Source of the DNA: Phycisphaerae bacterium
GTDB lineage: Bacteria; Planctomycetota; Phycisphaerae; UBA1845; Fen-1342
Length of the DNA: 45,356 nucleotides
Direction: 5' to 3'
NCBI GenBank assembly: GCA_028279405.1
Contig: JANQNU010000019.1
Coordinates: 1 to 45,356 of the forward strand
The notes under the pieces were generated by a model. That model saw only the letters and a program-made list of their open reading frames with translations. It was not told the DNA's origin and made no database searches. Shown here piece by piece: positions 24,935 to 33,324 of this stretch (its first letter is position 1; the number at the start of each line of letters is the position of its first letter). The translations under genes were made by a program, and so were the position numbers.

Positions 24935-26503
24935 GTGCGCTCGTCCTCTTTGCCCATCGGCTTGATGCTGCTCGTGACGTCGCCGCCGGTGCTGGCGGAC
25001 ATCGACCTGTCCCAGCGGTATCCGGCGACGGTCGACCATACTCCGGCGCCGATCGGCTACGCGCTCGATTCCGATCCGCGGCATGTCTTCCGGCTTACCC
25101 AGTTCACGTATGAACTGCCGAGCGGCTTCCGCTTGGCGTGCGACCGCGCGATGCTCTATCTGGGTGTGCACGAAACAAACGTGCTCGCGGCGCTGCTCGT
25201 GCCCGAAGACCCAGGCACACTGGAAGCACCGGACACCGGAAAGGAGTCATTCACGCACATCTGGATGCGATTCCACCCGGCGCGCGTTGGCGAACTCTTC
25301 CCGCAAGCAACGGTGGGATCGGCGTCGGCATCGATCCCCGCGAATGCGAAGCGAATCGCGGCCTGGAAGCTCGGCAACTCGTGGCAGGCCGGCGGACGCC
25401 CGATGGTACCGCCACGGTCGCAGCTGGTTTTCGACATGGATACGACCGACGCGCGCCGGCGCTTCTTCATGGTCGATACCGCGGCCGGTACCGCGAAGTA
25501 CGTGTCGGCGTTCACCGAGCGGCCACTGACACCGCCGATCGCGGTCACGGGCACGGACGCCGAACGGATCTTCAATGAGGTCTGGGCCGGATTCGACCGT
25601 GAGTATGCGATGTTCGCGATCAAACCGGACGTCGACTGGAATCGTCTGAAGAGCAAATATGGCCCTCAGGCGGCCGCCTGTGCGGATTGCTACGAGTTGG
25701 CCATGGTGATCAACGACATGTTGACCGAGCTTCGAGACCTGCACATCTGGGTACGTTGCGGAAAGGAACTGTTGCCCCCCTTCAACCGCCCGCGCATGGT
25801 CAATGTCAACCCGAAAGCGATCGCCGGCGCCTTCGAGTCGTTCAATGATGACAAGCGCGGCCTCAGTTGGGGACGGACGAAGGACGGAATCGGCTACATC
25901 GGCATCGGCCATCTACGCAACGCCGAAATCGTTAACGCGTTCGACCGAGCGCTGGAATCGCTGCACGACACGTGGGGCCTGATCGTCGACCTGCGCCTCA
26001 ACGGCGGTGGCAACGAGATGTTCGCAATGGCGATGGCCGGGCGCTTCAACGACATCGTCCGTCAGTACGCCGGCCAGCGCTACCGCGAAGGCGCCGCGCA
26101 CTCCGCGTTGACCGAGCCGGGGATTCGCATGCTCCCGCCGAAGCCGTGGCGCTACGAGGGGCCGGTGCTCGCATTGGTCGGCCCGCGAACGATGAGCTCC
26201 GCCGAGGGCTTCGCATTGATGTTCAAGGTATGCCCGAACGTACGGCTGGTCGGCGACCGCACTGCCGGCGCCAGCGCCAACCCACGCCGCCTGCAACCGG
26301 GCTGCACGCTCAGCGTCAACATGCCGCGTTGGCTGGCGCTCGATGCGGACGGCAAACCGTTCGAAGAGGTGGGAATCCAGCCGGACGTGCCGGCGCGCTT
26401 TCCCGAGAAAGCGTTTCGCGGCGATCGCGACCCGGTGCTCGATCGAGCCCTGGAAGTGCTTCGCGAGACCCCCGCTTCGGATCGCAAGCCCGGTCGGCGA
26501 TAG
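24935..26503 (+). CDS. Exported S41-family serine peptidase
   Basis: The 522-residue protein starts at a GTG at 24935 with AAGGAAGG about six bases upstream. A short signal peptide (LPIGLMLLVTSPPVLAD) precedes an N-terminal domain of about 190 residues that I could not assign. The S41 part begins near residue 205 (TDAERIFNEVWAGFDREYAMF) and contains GIGYIGIGHL, VDLRLNGGGN and PRTMSSAEGFALM with the catalytic Ser at 421 or 422, then GDRTAGAS. S41 peptidases (tail-specific or tricorn-like) cut proteins in the periplasm or outside the cell. No PDZ domain is obvious. It probably shares a transcript with the zinc-ribbon gene 15 bases upstream. Confidence 0.85.
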   Translation: MRSSSLPIGLMLLVTSPPVLADIDLSQRYPATVDHTPAPIGYALDSDPRHVFRLTQFTYELPSGFRLACDRAMLYLGVHETNVLAALLVPEDPGTLEAPDTGKESFTHIWMRFHPARVGELFPQATVGSASASIPANAKRIAAWKLGNSWQAGGRPMVPPRSQLVFDMDTTDARRRFFMVDTAAGTAKYVSAFTERPLTPPIAVTGTDAERIFNEVWAGFDREYAMFAIKPDVDWNRLKSKYGPQAAACADCYELAMVINDMLTELRDLHIWVRCGKELLPPFNRPRMVNVNPKAIAGAFESFNDDKRGLSWGRTKDGIGYIGIGHLRNAEIVNAFDRALESLHDTWGLIVDLRLNGGGNEMFAMAMAGRFNDIVRQYAGQRYREGAAHSALTEPGIRMLPPKPWRYEGPVLALVGPRTMSSAEGFALMFKVCPNVRLVGDRTAGASANPRRLQPGCTLSVNMPRWLALDADGKPFEEVGIQPDVPARFPEKAFRGDRDPVLDRALEVLRETPASDRKPGRR

Positions 26504-26559
26504 ATGCGCGGCGCGGGCCCCCTTCGCGGGAACCCGCGCGCGCGCTGACCGGGAGTCGC

Positions 26560-27639
26560 CTACTTGCGGAGCGATGCTCGAACGACCAGAGCCAGGTTGG
26601 GCACATTGGTCGACGTCGGCGACACCGCAAGAACGTAGTATTCGTCAGGCTTGATCGTCAGCGACGTCGACAAGGCAAACGCAGTGGACGGCTTAGGCGC
26701 GTTCTCCCGGGGCGCCGCGACCGTCGCCTGCACGGTGAGCGCCAGTCCATCCTCCGCGACCCGTATCAGCCCCTCGCACATGATCCGCGAGAACTGAGAC
26801 GTGGACCCCGAGACTTGGTAGCGCGTGCCCTTGGGCTGCCCCTTCGCGAACCCGGTCGACGGCAATGGCACGCGGGCAACGGCCGGAACTGACAACGGGG
26901 CGATCAGTCGGACGGACTGAAACCCGTTCTCGGCGAGCGCCGCGCCAACGCCCTGCAACGCCTTGGGCAACTGTGAACCATAACTCACTTCCACGTTGTC
27001 CAGATCGAGTCCCAGCAAGAAGAACGAAAGCTCGTAGTTCTGCTTCTTACCCGAGTCCATGCTCGTTTGGCGGAGAATCTCCTGATAGCGCCCGATGAGC
27101 TCCTCGACGCGCTTCAAACAGTCGTCATCCTCGGCGCTGACGACGAGGAGCCGACCGCCGACGATCTCGAACGTACCACAGCCATCAGTTACGTTGTAAA
27201 CCGAATTCGCCACAGCAGCCAATTCGGACACACCTGCGGGGAACTCGAAATAGACTAGGTCCGGCTCGGACTCGGAGTGAGAGTCTTCGACCGGAGCGTT
27301 CGCCGCGGTGTCTTCAAGTACCTGGATGAGATCCTCAGCTTGTTGCATCGTCTCCTGGTCGGCTGTGATGATCACGCTGTTCGTACGGTCATCGACGGCG
27401 CCGCGGAGCGCCGAGCCACTGAGCACTCCACGCAGCGTCGACATTGTCTCATGCGGATCGAGGTGCTTGAGCTGAAACACCCGAACAATCGACGGCTTCT
27501 CTTGAGACGCTTCTTCGTAAACCCCGCGCAATGCCTTTGGGCTATCGTCGGCTTGGGCAGCCGGGGTCGATGCCGCAAAGCTGGCCGTCAATCCGATCGA
27601 TACCAGTAGCAACCGATGCACAACACTATTCTGCAACAT
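26560..27639 (-). CDS. Exported protein with secretin N-domain-like region
   Basis: The 359-residue protein has a signal peptide (MLQNSVVHRLLLVSIGLTASFAAS, cleavage near AAQAD). Residues about 50-110 match the secretin short N-domain fold: IVRVFQLKHLDPHETMSTLRGVL, then DDRTNSVIITADQETM and IQVLED. A second, less clear copy may lie at 130-190. There is no secretin channel domain and the chain is too short for one, so it is probably a periplasmic protein using the domain for assembly or binding. AGAAGGAG lies before twin ATGs; the second is chosen for spacing. It follows the anti-sigma gene by 69 bases in the same direction, so it may be the target of that sigma factor. Confidence 0.7.
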   Translation of the reverse strand: MLQNSVVHRLLLVSIGLTASFAASTPAAQADDSPKALRGVYEEASQEKPSIVRVFQLKHLDPHETMSTLRGVLSGSALRGAVDDRTNSVIITADQETMQQAEDLIQVLEDTAANAPVEDSHSESEPDLVYFEFPAGVSELAAVANSVYNVTDGCGTFEIVGGRLLVVSAEDDDCLKRVEELIGRYQEILRQTSMDSGKKQNYELSFFLLGLDLDNVEVSYGSQLPKALQGVGAALAENGFQSVRLIAPLSVPAVARVPLPSTGFAKGQPKGTRYQVSGSTSQFSRIMCEGLIRVAEDGLALTVQATVAAPRENAPKPSTAFALSTSLTIKPDEYYVLAVSPTSTNVPNLALVVRASLRK

Positions 27640-27708
27640 CATGAACTCCTTCTGAACGCCCCCGTTGGGCTTAGGTTGTTTTGTTATTCCAATCGCTCGC
27701 CGTCAGGC

Positions 27709-28263
27709 TCATGGTCGAAACGGCAACAACTCGATCAAGTGCACTTTGGGGACCGATGTCACGCGCTCGACCGCAACGAATCGGTCTGCCATCTCCGCGG
27801 TCGGCTGCACATACGAAGCGAGTAGCACAGGCGTGGGCGAAGGCACACTTGGAACCACAGGGTCGTCTACGTCTGTAGCTTTCCCACCATTCGCAATACG
27901 CACGGGCTCAGCCACGGGTGACGCAGTCCAGTCCGAGAGCAGAAACGCCGTGATTAGGACCGCAGCCGCCGCCAACACGCTGGTCGCGATACGCAATGCG
28001 CGCCGCGGACGATGCGTATGACGCGTCGGAACCACGCGCGGCTCGACCTGCCCGCGCTCCGCTCGACCGACGTGCGCCGTCGCGGCCGCCAGATCGTCCA
28101 ACTCACCCACCAGCGCTTCGAGCTGCGCCGCGATCTCACGACACCCCGGACAGGCCGCCAGATGCGCATCGAGCACTGGCGCGTCGTCGGCATCGAGCAA
28201 CCCATCGAGTCGATCGTCGAGCCAGGAACGGGCTGTTTCACAATCGAGTTCGTGCCGGCCCAT
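27709..28263 (-). CDS. Zinc-binding anti-sigma factor
   Basis: The 184-residue protein has the ZAS motif of anti-sigma factors: C8, then H34-x3-C38-x2-C41 (LDAHLAACPGC). A single membrane helix (about 90-109, LRIATSVLAAAAVLITAFLL) places residues 110-184 in the periplasm. It would hold the sigma factor encoded just upstream at the membrane until an envelope signal arrives. The gene starts two bases after the stop of the sigma gene, with GAGG of its ribosome binding site inside the sigma gene end, a classic coupled pair. The sensing domain is short and Pro/Val-rich and gives no hint of the signal. Confidence 0.85.
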   Translation of the reverse strand: MGRHELDCETARSWLDDRLDGLLDADDAPVLDAHLAACPGCREIAAQLEALVGELDDLAAATAHVGRAERGQVEPRVVPTRHTHRPRRALRIATSVLAAAAVLITAFLLSDWTASPVAEPVRIANGGKATDVDDPVVPSVPSPTPVLLASYVQPTAEMADRFVAVERVTSVPKVHLIELLPFRP

Positions 28264-28265
28264 CG

Positions 28266-28790
28266 TCAGTCCTCAACCCAATGCGGGTCCTGTGCCAAGA
28301 TCATCTTGCGCAGCGCTTCGCGCGCGTTGCGCACCAGTCCACGGGCAGTACTCTCGGTAATCTCCATCAGTCGCGCCACGGTCGGATAGTCGAGTCCTTC
28401 CAGGTGCCGAAGGACCAGCGCCGCCTGCTGCCGTTCGGGCAGTGCCTGAATCCGCGCACTGAGCATTCGCTGCCGTTCGTTCAGCTCCAGCCGCCGATCG
28501 ATTGGCGTTGCGGGTGCCGCCGACCGAACGTCCAGTGATGTCGTGGTTCTTCGATTGCGGTTCAGTTCCATGCATTGTCGCACCACGATCGTCCTGACCC
28601 ATGTCTCGACACTGGCGTCGGACTCCAACTGATCCAATCGCTGCGACGCCAACAGTAGCGCTGCCTGGACAGCATCCTCGGCGTCGCTGGTATTCCACAC
28701 GAAGCGGTACGCGAGCCGAACAAGCTCATCACGCGCCGCGATCACGCTTCGTAGCCGGTCCTGCGTCTGCGGATGATGGTTCAACGGCAC
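28266..28790 (-). CDS. ECF-type RNA polymerase sigma factor
   Basis: The 174-residue protein has region 2 (RDELVRLAYRFVWNTSDAEDAVQAALL, about 20-46) and region 4 (IQALPERQQAALVLRHLEGLDYPTVARLMEITESTARGLVRNARE, about 113-158) of ECF sigma factors, with no region 3. It starts at a GTG with GGAG about nine bases upstream. A possible promoter, TTGCCA and TATAAA 19 bases apart, lies at 28895-28865. It would redirect RNA polymerase to its own operon and other targets when released by the anti-sigma encoded next. The downstream secretin-N-like protein is the only other clear operon member. Confidence 0.9.
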   Translation of the reverse strand: MPLNHHPQTQDRLRSVIAARDELVRLAYRFVWNTSDAEDAVQAALLLASQRLDQLESDASVETWVRTIVVRQCMELNRNRRTTTSLDVRSAAPATPIDRRLELNERQRMLSARIQALPERQQAALVLRHLEGLDYPTVARLMEITESTARGLVRNAREALRKMILAQDPHWVED

Positions 28791-28929
28791 GTTTCCGGCT
28801 CCGGCCGACCCGCGGGCCGCGAGTCGAGCGTTGTGCCTGTAAGACGGGATTCGACACCGGTCTGTTTATACCGTCATCGATATTTTTGGTGGCAATACCG
28901 AACGCTGGAAGTGGTTTATCGGGACGCGC

Positions 28930-29335
28930 CCTCGATTGGGCGTGCGGCTGCCCCAGGGTCCTACCCTGGGGACAAAACCTGTTGCTGCTCAAACACGTCC
29001 CCCACCCTAGAAGGGTGGGGCACCTCGCGCTCGGGGCTCATTGTGTAACCAGAGGCGCCAATGCGAGCCGCGAGCGCCAGCGAGCGGTCATTGGCGGGCG
29101 AGACGCCCGCCCCACCCTATAAGTTGGATCGTTCTTGCAAGGATCAGCGGCCTCGCAAAGGGAGCTTGCTCCCCCGGAGCGCGAACGACGGGTCATCTGT
29201 CGCGCGCACCTTGATCCCCTCGCTCGCGCTCGGGGCTCGTTGTGTAACCAGAGGCGCCAATGCGAGCCGCGAGCGCAAGCGAGCGGTCAATGGCGGGCGA
29301 GACGCCCTCCCCACCCCCTATTCTGGGGTGGGGAA
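28930..29335. repeat. Interspersed repeat cluster 4 (largest)
   Basis: Between the sigma gene and the BI-1 gene lie CCCCAGGGTCCTACCCTGGGG (about 28951-28973), CCCCACCCTAGAAGGGTGGGG (about 28998-29020), two copies of a composite unit containing GCGCTCGGGGCTCGT and GAGGCGCCAATGCGAGCCGC (29024-29120 and 29203-29320), a CAAAGGGAGCTTGCTCCCCC palindrome (about 29155-29175) and a CCCCACCCCC...GGGGTGGGG inverted repeat (about 29309-29334). No gene is present in 28791-29348. Confidence 0.85.
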
Positions 29336-29348
29336 TCGGCCTCGTGGG

Positions 29349-30047
29349 CTAGTCGCGCGACATGAACAGGCGCAGCACGTACCAGAACAGCATCGCAACC
29401 GAGGCGAACAGCGACAGCGCTGCCGCTACGTAGCGGTCTTCCGGGTAGTGGTGCAGCACGTTCGACGTATCGTAGAGGATCGCGGCGCCAGCGAATGCGA
29501 TCATCGCGATCGAGAAGATCATGCCGAGCTCGAAGCCGAAGATCAGCGAGCAGACGATGAGCCCGATCGCGACGATTCCACCCCAGACCAGCAGCACCCG
29601 CAGGAACGAGAAGTCCCGGCCGGTGACGAACACGATCGCGGTGAGCAGCGTGAACCCGACCAGCGAAACGACTGCCGCGTTTTCGATGATTGACGCACCG
29701 GACTTGATCTGCGCCACAAAGAGCAGTGGCACGAAGATCAGCGCCTCGGCGGCGACAAATCCGATCAGGGCCGCGTACTGGGCCGCTCGGTTCGTGACTG
29801 TCATCGCGACGTGCGAAGCAGCCCAGCTGACGAGCATGAACCCGCCCAGCACGAGCAGCCACGATACGCCGGCCATGGCCTGCGCGATGTTCACCGCCAG
29901 TCCGCTCTTGAACAAAGCGATTTCGATCACGATGAAGGCGATGATCGCCGCGAAGAGGTGGCCGTACGTCTTCATGATGAAGTTGGAGCGCACGTCCGAC
30001 GACTGCGTGATCACGGCGCCCGGGCTGATCTCGATTTCCTGCTGCAT
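29349..30047 (-). CDS. Bax inhibitor-1 / YccA family membrane protein
   Basis: The 232-residue protein has about seven hydrophobic segments and ends with the family signature: GAAILYDTSNVLHHYPEDRYVAAALSLFASVAMLFWYVLRLF region, containing the LYDTS motif. BI-1/YccA proteins are inner-membrane, often pH-gated ion (calcium) leak channels or FtsH modulators; the bacterial role is not settled. The ATG at 30047 has AGGGAG about ten bases upstream; a longer start at 30074 is possible. It lies 148 bases after the GT87 gene on the same strand, separated by a TGTGCGG/CCGCACA hairpin (30078-30097). Confidence 0.85.
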   Translation of the reverse strand: MQQEIEISPGAVITQSSDVRSNFIMKTYGHLFAAIIAFIVIEIALFKSGLAVNIAQAMAGVSWLLVLGGFMLVSWAASHVAMTVTNRAAQYAALIGFVAAEALIFVPLLFVAQIKSGASIIENAAVVSLVGFTLLTAIVFVTGRDFSFLRVLLVWGGIVAIGLIVCSLIFGFELGMIFSIAMIAFAGAAILYDTSNVLHHYPEDRYVAAALSLFASVAMLFWYVLRLFMSRD

Positions 30048-30187
30048 GACGACCAATCTCCCTGTTAAATGCATGGGTGTGCGGTCCCATCCGCACAACC
30101 CTATTAAGGATGACCTTCGGATCGTCTTTTGGCAACGTCCGATTCAGGCGCTTCGACGATTTTTCACAATCCACCGGTCTCCCGGCA

Positions 30188-30211
30188 ACGGCGTTTCACG
30201 TGAAACGCCGT
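30188..30211. other. parS-like palindrome (predicted ParB site)
   Basis: A 24-base perfect palindrome whose 14-base core, GTTTCACGTGAAAC (30193-30206), equals the inner 14 bases of the parS consensus; only the two outermost consensus bases (T and A) differ, being C and G here. ParB loads at such sites to start chromosome segregation. It overlaps the stop codon of the GT87 gene. No second copy was seen in the window. Confidence 0.75.
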
Positions 30212-31626
30212 AACTTTCCGCGGACCAGGCCGCAGCCGACCGCGGCCGCTACCCCCGCCAGCAGGACCAAGCCCCACGCCTCGGCATAATCTGCGCCCCG
30301 CGGCGTGATCAGCTCCGTCGTCAGCAGCGTCAGGCCGCCCGAGACCGCCAATGCCGCACCCACAGCCGCCCGGCCGCTGCGCGGCGAACGGGCGTCAGCG
30401 AGAAATGACAACATCACCGCGAACGGCAACAACAACGTCACGAAATGTGCCTTCCAGGAGATGCCCGACAGAACGAGCATCGTCATGAAGACCATCCCCA
30501 ACTCGGCCGCGAACGCCAGCGGTCCGTAACGGGGCGCTTCGTCGGAACGCGACTCGTCAGCCGAGCCGGCGCCACTCATCGACGAGAGTCGACCGCGACA
30601 CGACCACGCGAGCAAGGCCACGATTCCGAGCGCCAACCCTCCCCGGATCACACGCAACGTGTCCGCCGACAGAACGCTGATGGTAATGAAGACCTCGGGA
30701 TCGCGCAGTGCTGGCGTGGACGTGAACAGCCGATTGATCAGACCGGCCAGCGATTGGTTGGTCTGAAGCGAATCGACCGCCGCCTTGCGAAGGAACGAAT
30801 CGATGACCAGGTGATACCATTCCGCGAGCAGTGCCAGATTCTCAGACCATCCGAACCACATCGCCGGCCACAAAAAGAGCCCGACGACCGCCGCCATGAC
30901 CGCTCCGAGCAGCGCCCGCCATTGTCGCTTGTAAGCGAAGTACACCAGCACCAAGGCCGGCGTGACCTTGATACAAGTGACCAACCCGACAACAAAGCCG
31001 GCGGGCACCGCGCGCCCGCGCACCAACAGCCAGCCGCCGACCAGCATACCCGCCATGATGAAACAGTTGACGTTCCCCTGGCCCATGTCGTTCCAGATGA
31101 ATCGTCCGGCAAGCAACAGACTCCCCAGGGCAACGATCGGCGGCACGTCCTCGTCAGCAGGGCTGCAAAGGTCCCACGCGCAACGCAACGACACCAACAC
31201 CGCCAGCCACTTGCAGACCTCGAAGACGATCGCCGCCATGGGCAGCGGCATCCAATTCAAGGGCTGGATCAACGTCAAAAAGAGCGGCGGATAAATGTAC
31301 CAGCCGCGTTCGGGATACAACGGCGCATCCGTCCCGCGCGACAGGAACTCGTCGGCAATCGGTAACCAAACCTTCAAATCAGGGAGGTGATCCGGATTGC
31401 TCATCCGCTCGACGAACGCCCCCACGTCCACCAAACCGGGCAGCAGCAACAGCAGCACCAACGCGAGCCAGGCACTGCGCTGCCGGGGGACGCGAAAACC
31501 GCGATGGCCCCAGCCCAAGTGCGCCCGCAAACCAGAAGCGCCGCCTTCGATCGATGGTCCCGGCCGCGCACCGGCTCCGCCAGACGCGGGAATCCCGGCG
31601 GATGACGATGGGGAAGACTCACGCAT
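30196..31626 (-). CDS. GT87-like (DUF2029) membrane glycosyltransferase
   Basis: The 476-residue polytopic protein has around ten hydrophobic segments. It fits the GT87/DUF2029 mannosyltransferase-like family: DLKVWLPIADEFL near the first loop (an acidic residue after helix 1, as in GT-C enzymes), YPPLFLTLIQPLNWMPL, GQGNVNCFIMAGMLVG and NQSLAGLINRLF. Such enzymes use lipid-linked sugars outside the membrane; donor and acceptor are unknown here. Residues 1-45 are a polar, Ser/Gly-rich lead. The ATG at 31626 has no clear ribosome binding site. A longer frame to 31845 is repeat-encoded and rejected. The stop codon TGA lies within the parS-like palindrome. Confidence 0.8.
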   Translation of the reverse strand: MRESSPSSSAGIPASGGAGARPGPSIEGGASGLRAHLGWGHRGFRVPRQRSAWLALVLLLLLPGLVDVGAFVERMSNPDHLPDLKVWLPIADEFLSRGTDAPLYPERGWYIYPPLFLTLIQPLNWMPLPMAAIVFEVCKWLAVLVSLRCAWDLCSPADEDVPPIVALGSLLLAGRFIWNDMGQGNVNCFIMAGMLVGGWLLVRGRAVPAGFVVGLVTCIKVTPALVLVYFAYKRQWRALLGAVMAAVVGLFLWPAMWFGWSENLALLAEWYHLVIDSFLRKAAVDSLQTNQSLAGLINRLFTSTPALRDPEVFITISVLSADTLRVIRGGLALGIVALLAWSCRGRLSSMSGAGSADESRSDEAPRYGPLAFAAELGMVFMTMLVLSGISWKAHFVTLLLPFAVMLSFLADARSPRSGRAAVGAALAVSGGLTLLTTELITPRGADYAEAWGLVLLAGVAAAVGCGLVRGKLRRFT

Positions 31627-31681
31627 GACCCGGTGGTCTACTGGATGCCGAACGCAATGTAAAGCGACGCGCTCGCAGCTC

Positions 31682-31845
31682 AGTCCCCCACCCCAAAATG
31701 GGGTGGGGCACCGGGCGCTATACGTCTCGCGCACCTTGATCCCCTCGCTCGCGCTCGGGGCTCGTTGTGTGGCCAGAGGCGCCAATGCGAGCCGCGAGCG
31801 CAAGCGAGCGGTCAATGGGGGGCGAGACGCACGCCCCACCCTCAA
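31682..31845. repeat. Interspersed repeat cluster 5
   Basis: Holds a CCCCACCCCAAAATGGGGTGGGG inverted repeat (about 31686-31708) and one composite unit (31727-31843) nearly identical to 29203-29320 in cluster 4, including GCGCTCGGGGCTCGTTGTGT and GAGGCGCCAATGCGAGCCGC. It lies between the GT87 start and the ispG stop. Confidence 0.85.
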
Positions 31846-31858
31846 CGCCGAAGTCGCG

Positions 31859-33064
31859 CTATTTGACCACGCTGAGGGGCAGGCTGCCGTCTTTGCGCGG
31901 AAGCGGGTCGGGCGGCTGGATGTGCAACTGCGTCCCTTTCAGCTCGGCTTCGCCACGACGAACACGGTCGGCGAACACCCGGCATTCGCGCAACAGGGCT
32001 TCCAGCATTTCAGACTCGGGCACGGTCGCCTTCTGCTCACCCTGGACGTAAATGATCCCCTTGCCGCGACCAGCAAAGATCGCAACGTCGGCACCTTCGC
32101 ATTCGCCGGGACCGTTTACCACACAGCCCATCACCGCGACCTTGACCGGGATATCGATTTCGTGGGCCAGTTTCGAACGCACATCCGTCACCAGCTTGAA
32201 CAGGTCGACCTCGATCCGCCCGCAAGTGGGACACGCGATCAGCTCGGGTTCGGTTCGACTTCGCAACCCGAGGCAGCAGAGCAGTTCCTTGCCGTCTTCG
32301 ACCTCGTGCACGGGGTCGGCGGCGTAACTGATGCGAATGGTGTCGCCGACGCCGTTGGCCAGCAGTGTGCCCAGCGCCGTGATCGAGCGGATTCGGCCGG
32401 TATCGGGCGGCCCGGCGTGCGTGACACCCAAGTGGAGCGGATAATCCCAGCGCTGACTGATCGCGGTATAGACATCGATCACCAACGTCGGATCAATGCT
32501 CTTCGCCGAGATCACGACGTCGTGAAAGTCGTTCTCGTCGAAGATCCGCAGATACTCGGCGATCTTATCGAGCATGATCCGGATCAGGTTTTCGCGATAG
32601 CTGGTGGCCAGGGTCGCTTTTTCCGCAGCACGGACGTCCTTATCCCGACGTTCGACGATGCCGCCTTCGTTGACGCCGACGCGGATGGGAACGCCACGCT
32701 CGCGACAGGCCGCGACGACCCGGTCGACCTGTTTTCGGTCCTGAATGTTACCGGGATTCAAACGGATCTTGTGGACGCCGGCCTCGACCGCTTCCAGGGC
32801 GCGCTGATAGTGGAAGTGGACGTCGGCGACGATCGGCACCGGGCTGGCAGCGATAATGTGCGGCAGGGCCTCGGTGTCCTCCTTTTTCGGAACCGCGACG
32901 CGGACCAGGTCGGCCCCGGCCTGTGCCAGTTTCTGGACCTCGGCAATGCACTTATCCACTTCATATGTATAGCCGGCGGTCATGGTCTGCAGCGCGACCG
33001 GTGCGTTGCCGCCGATCTTGACGCCGCCGACGTCGACCTGCCGAGTCTTTCGGCGTGGGGGCAT
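31859..33064 (-). CDS. ispG: 4-hydroxy-3-methylbut-2-enyl diphosphate synthase
   Basis: The 401-residue protein is IspG (GcpE), the iron-sulfur enzyme that converts MEcPP to HMBPP in the non-mevalonate isoprenoid pathway. Visible signatures: VDVGGVKIGGNAPVALQTM at the start, RLNPGNI, GVNEGG, LHLGVTHAG, and the [4Fe-4S] ligands in ACPTCGR (two Cys) and MGCVVNGPGE (one Cys and the catalytic Glu). It is the usual two-domain bacterial form without the plant/Chlamydia insert. The ATG at 33064 has AGGAG five to six bases upstream, and a promoter-like pair lies at 33192-33165. It is essential where this pathway is the only one. Confidence 0.95.
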   Translation of the reverse strand: MPPRRKTRQVDVGGVKIGGNAPVALQTMTAGYTYEVDKCIAEVQKLAQAGADLVRVAVPKKEDTEALPHIIAASPVPIVADVHFHYQRALEAVEAGVHKIRLNPGNIQDRKQVDRVVAACRERGVPIRVGVNEGGIVERRDKDVRAAEKATLATSYRENLIRIMLDKIAEYLRIFDENDFHDVVISAKSIDPTLVIDVYTAISQRWDYPLHLGVTHAGPPDTGRIRSITALGTLLANGVGDTIRISYAADPVHEVEDGKELLCCLGLRSRTEPELIACPTCGRIEVDLFKLVTDVRSKLAHEIDIPVKVAVMGCVVNGPGECEGADVAIFAGRGKGIIYVQGEQKATVPESEMLEALLRECRVFADRVRRGEAELKGTQLHIQPPDPLPRKDGSLPLSVVK

Positions 33065-33164
33065 GCGGACTCCTGACGCTCGAAAACCCTGTGAACAATA
33101 CCGGACCTAGCCGCAGCAAACGGTTTGCGCCAGCGGCGAAGGGGTACGGTAACTCCTTGACAGC

Positions 33165-33192
33165 ATTGTACGTTACGGCCGTCAGAAGCCAA
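33165..33192 (-). promoter_or_regulatory. Candidate ispG promoter
   Basis: Minus strand TTGGCT (33192-33187), 16 bases, TACAAT (33170-33165). This would give a leader of about 90-95 bases before the ispG ATG. Confidence 0.4.
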
Positions 33193-33324
33193 ACGTTCGC
33201 GGACGTCGCGCAAAACTTTCGCGCGCTGCTTATCGGCGGTCTGCCCGCTGCTTGAATTCGCCCGCATAGGCTTGGATGGGGACCAGCGAGGCGAACGAGT
33301 CTCTTGCGTGGAATGGAGCACTGG

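Noticed and set aside
31627..31845. N-terminal extension of the GT87 gene
   Set aside because: The added residues are encoded by interspersed repeat DNA; the ATG at 31626 gives the expected family length.
32950..32965. DnaA-box-like TTATCCACT
   Set aside because: Single imperfect copy inside the ispG coding sequence with no cluster nearby.
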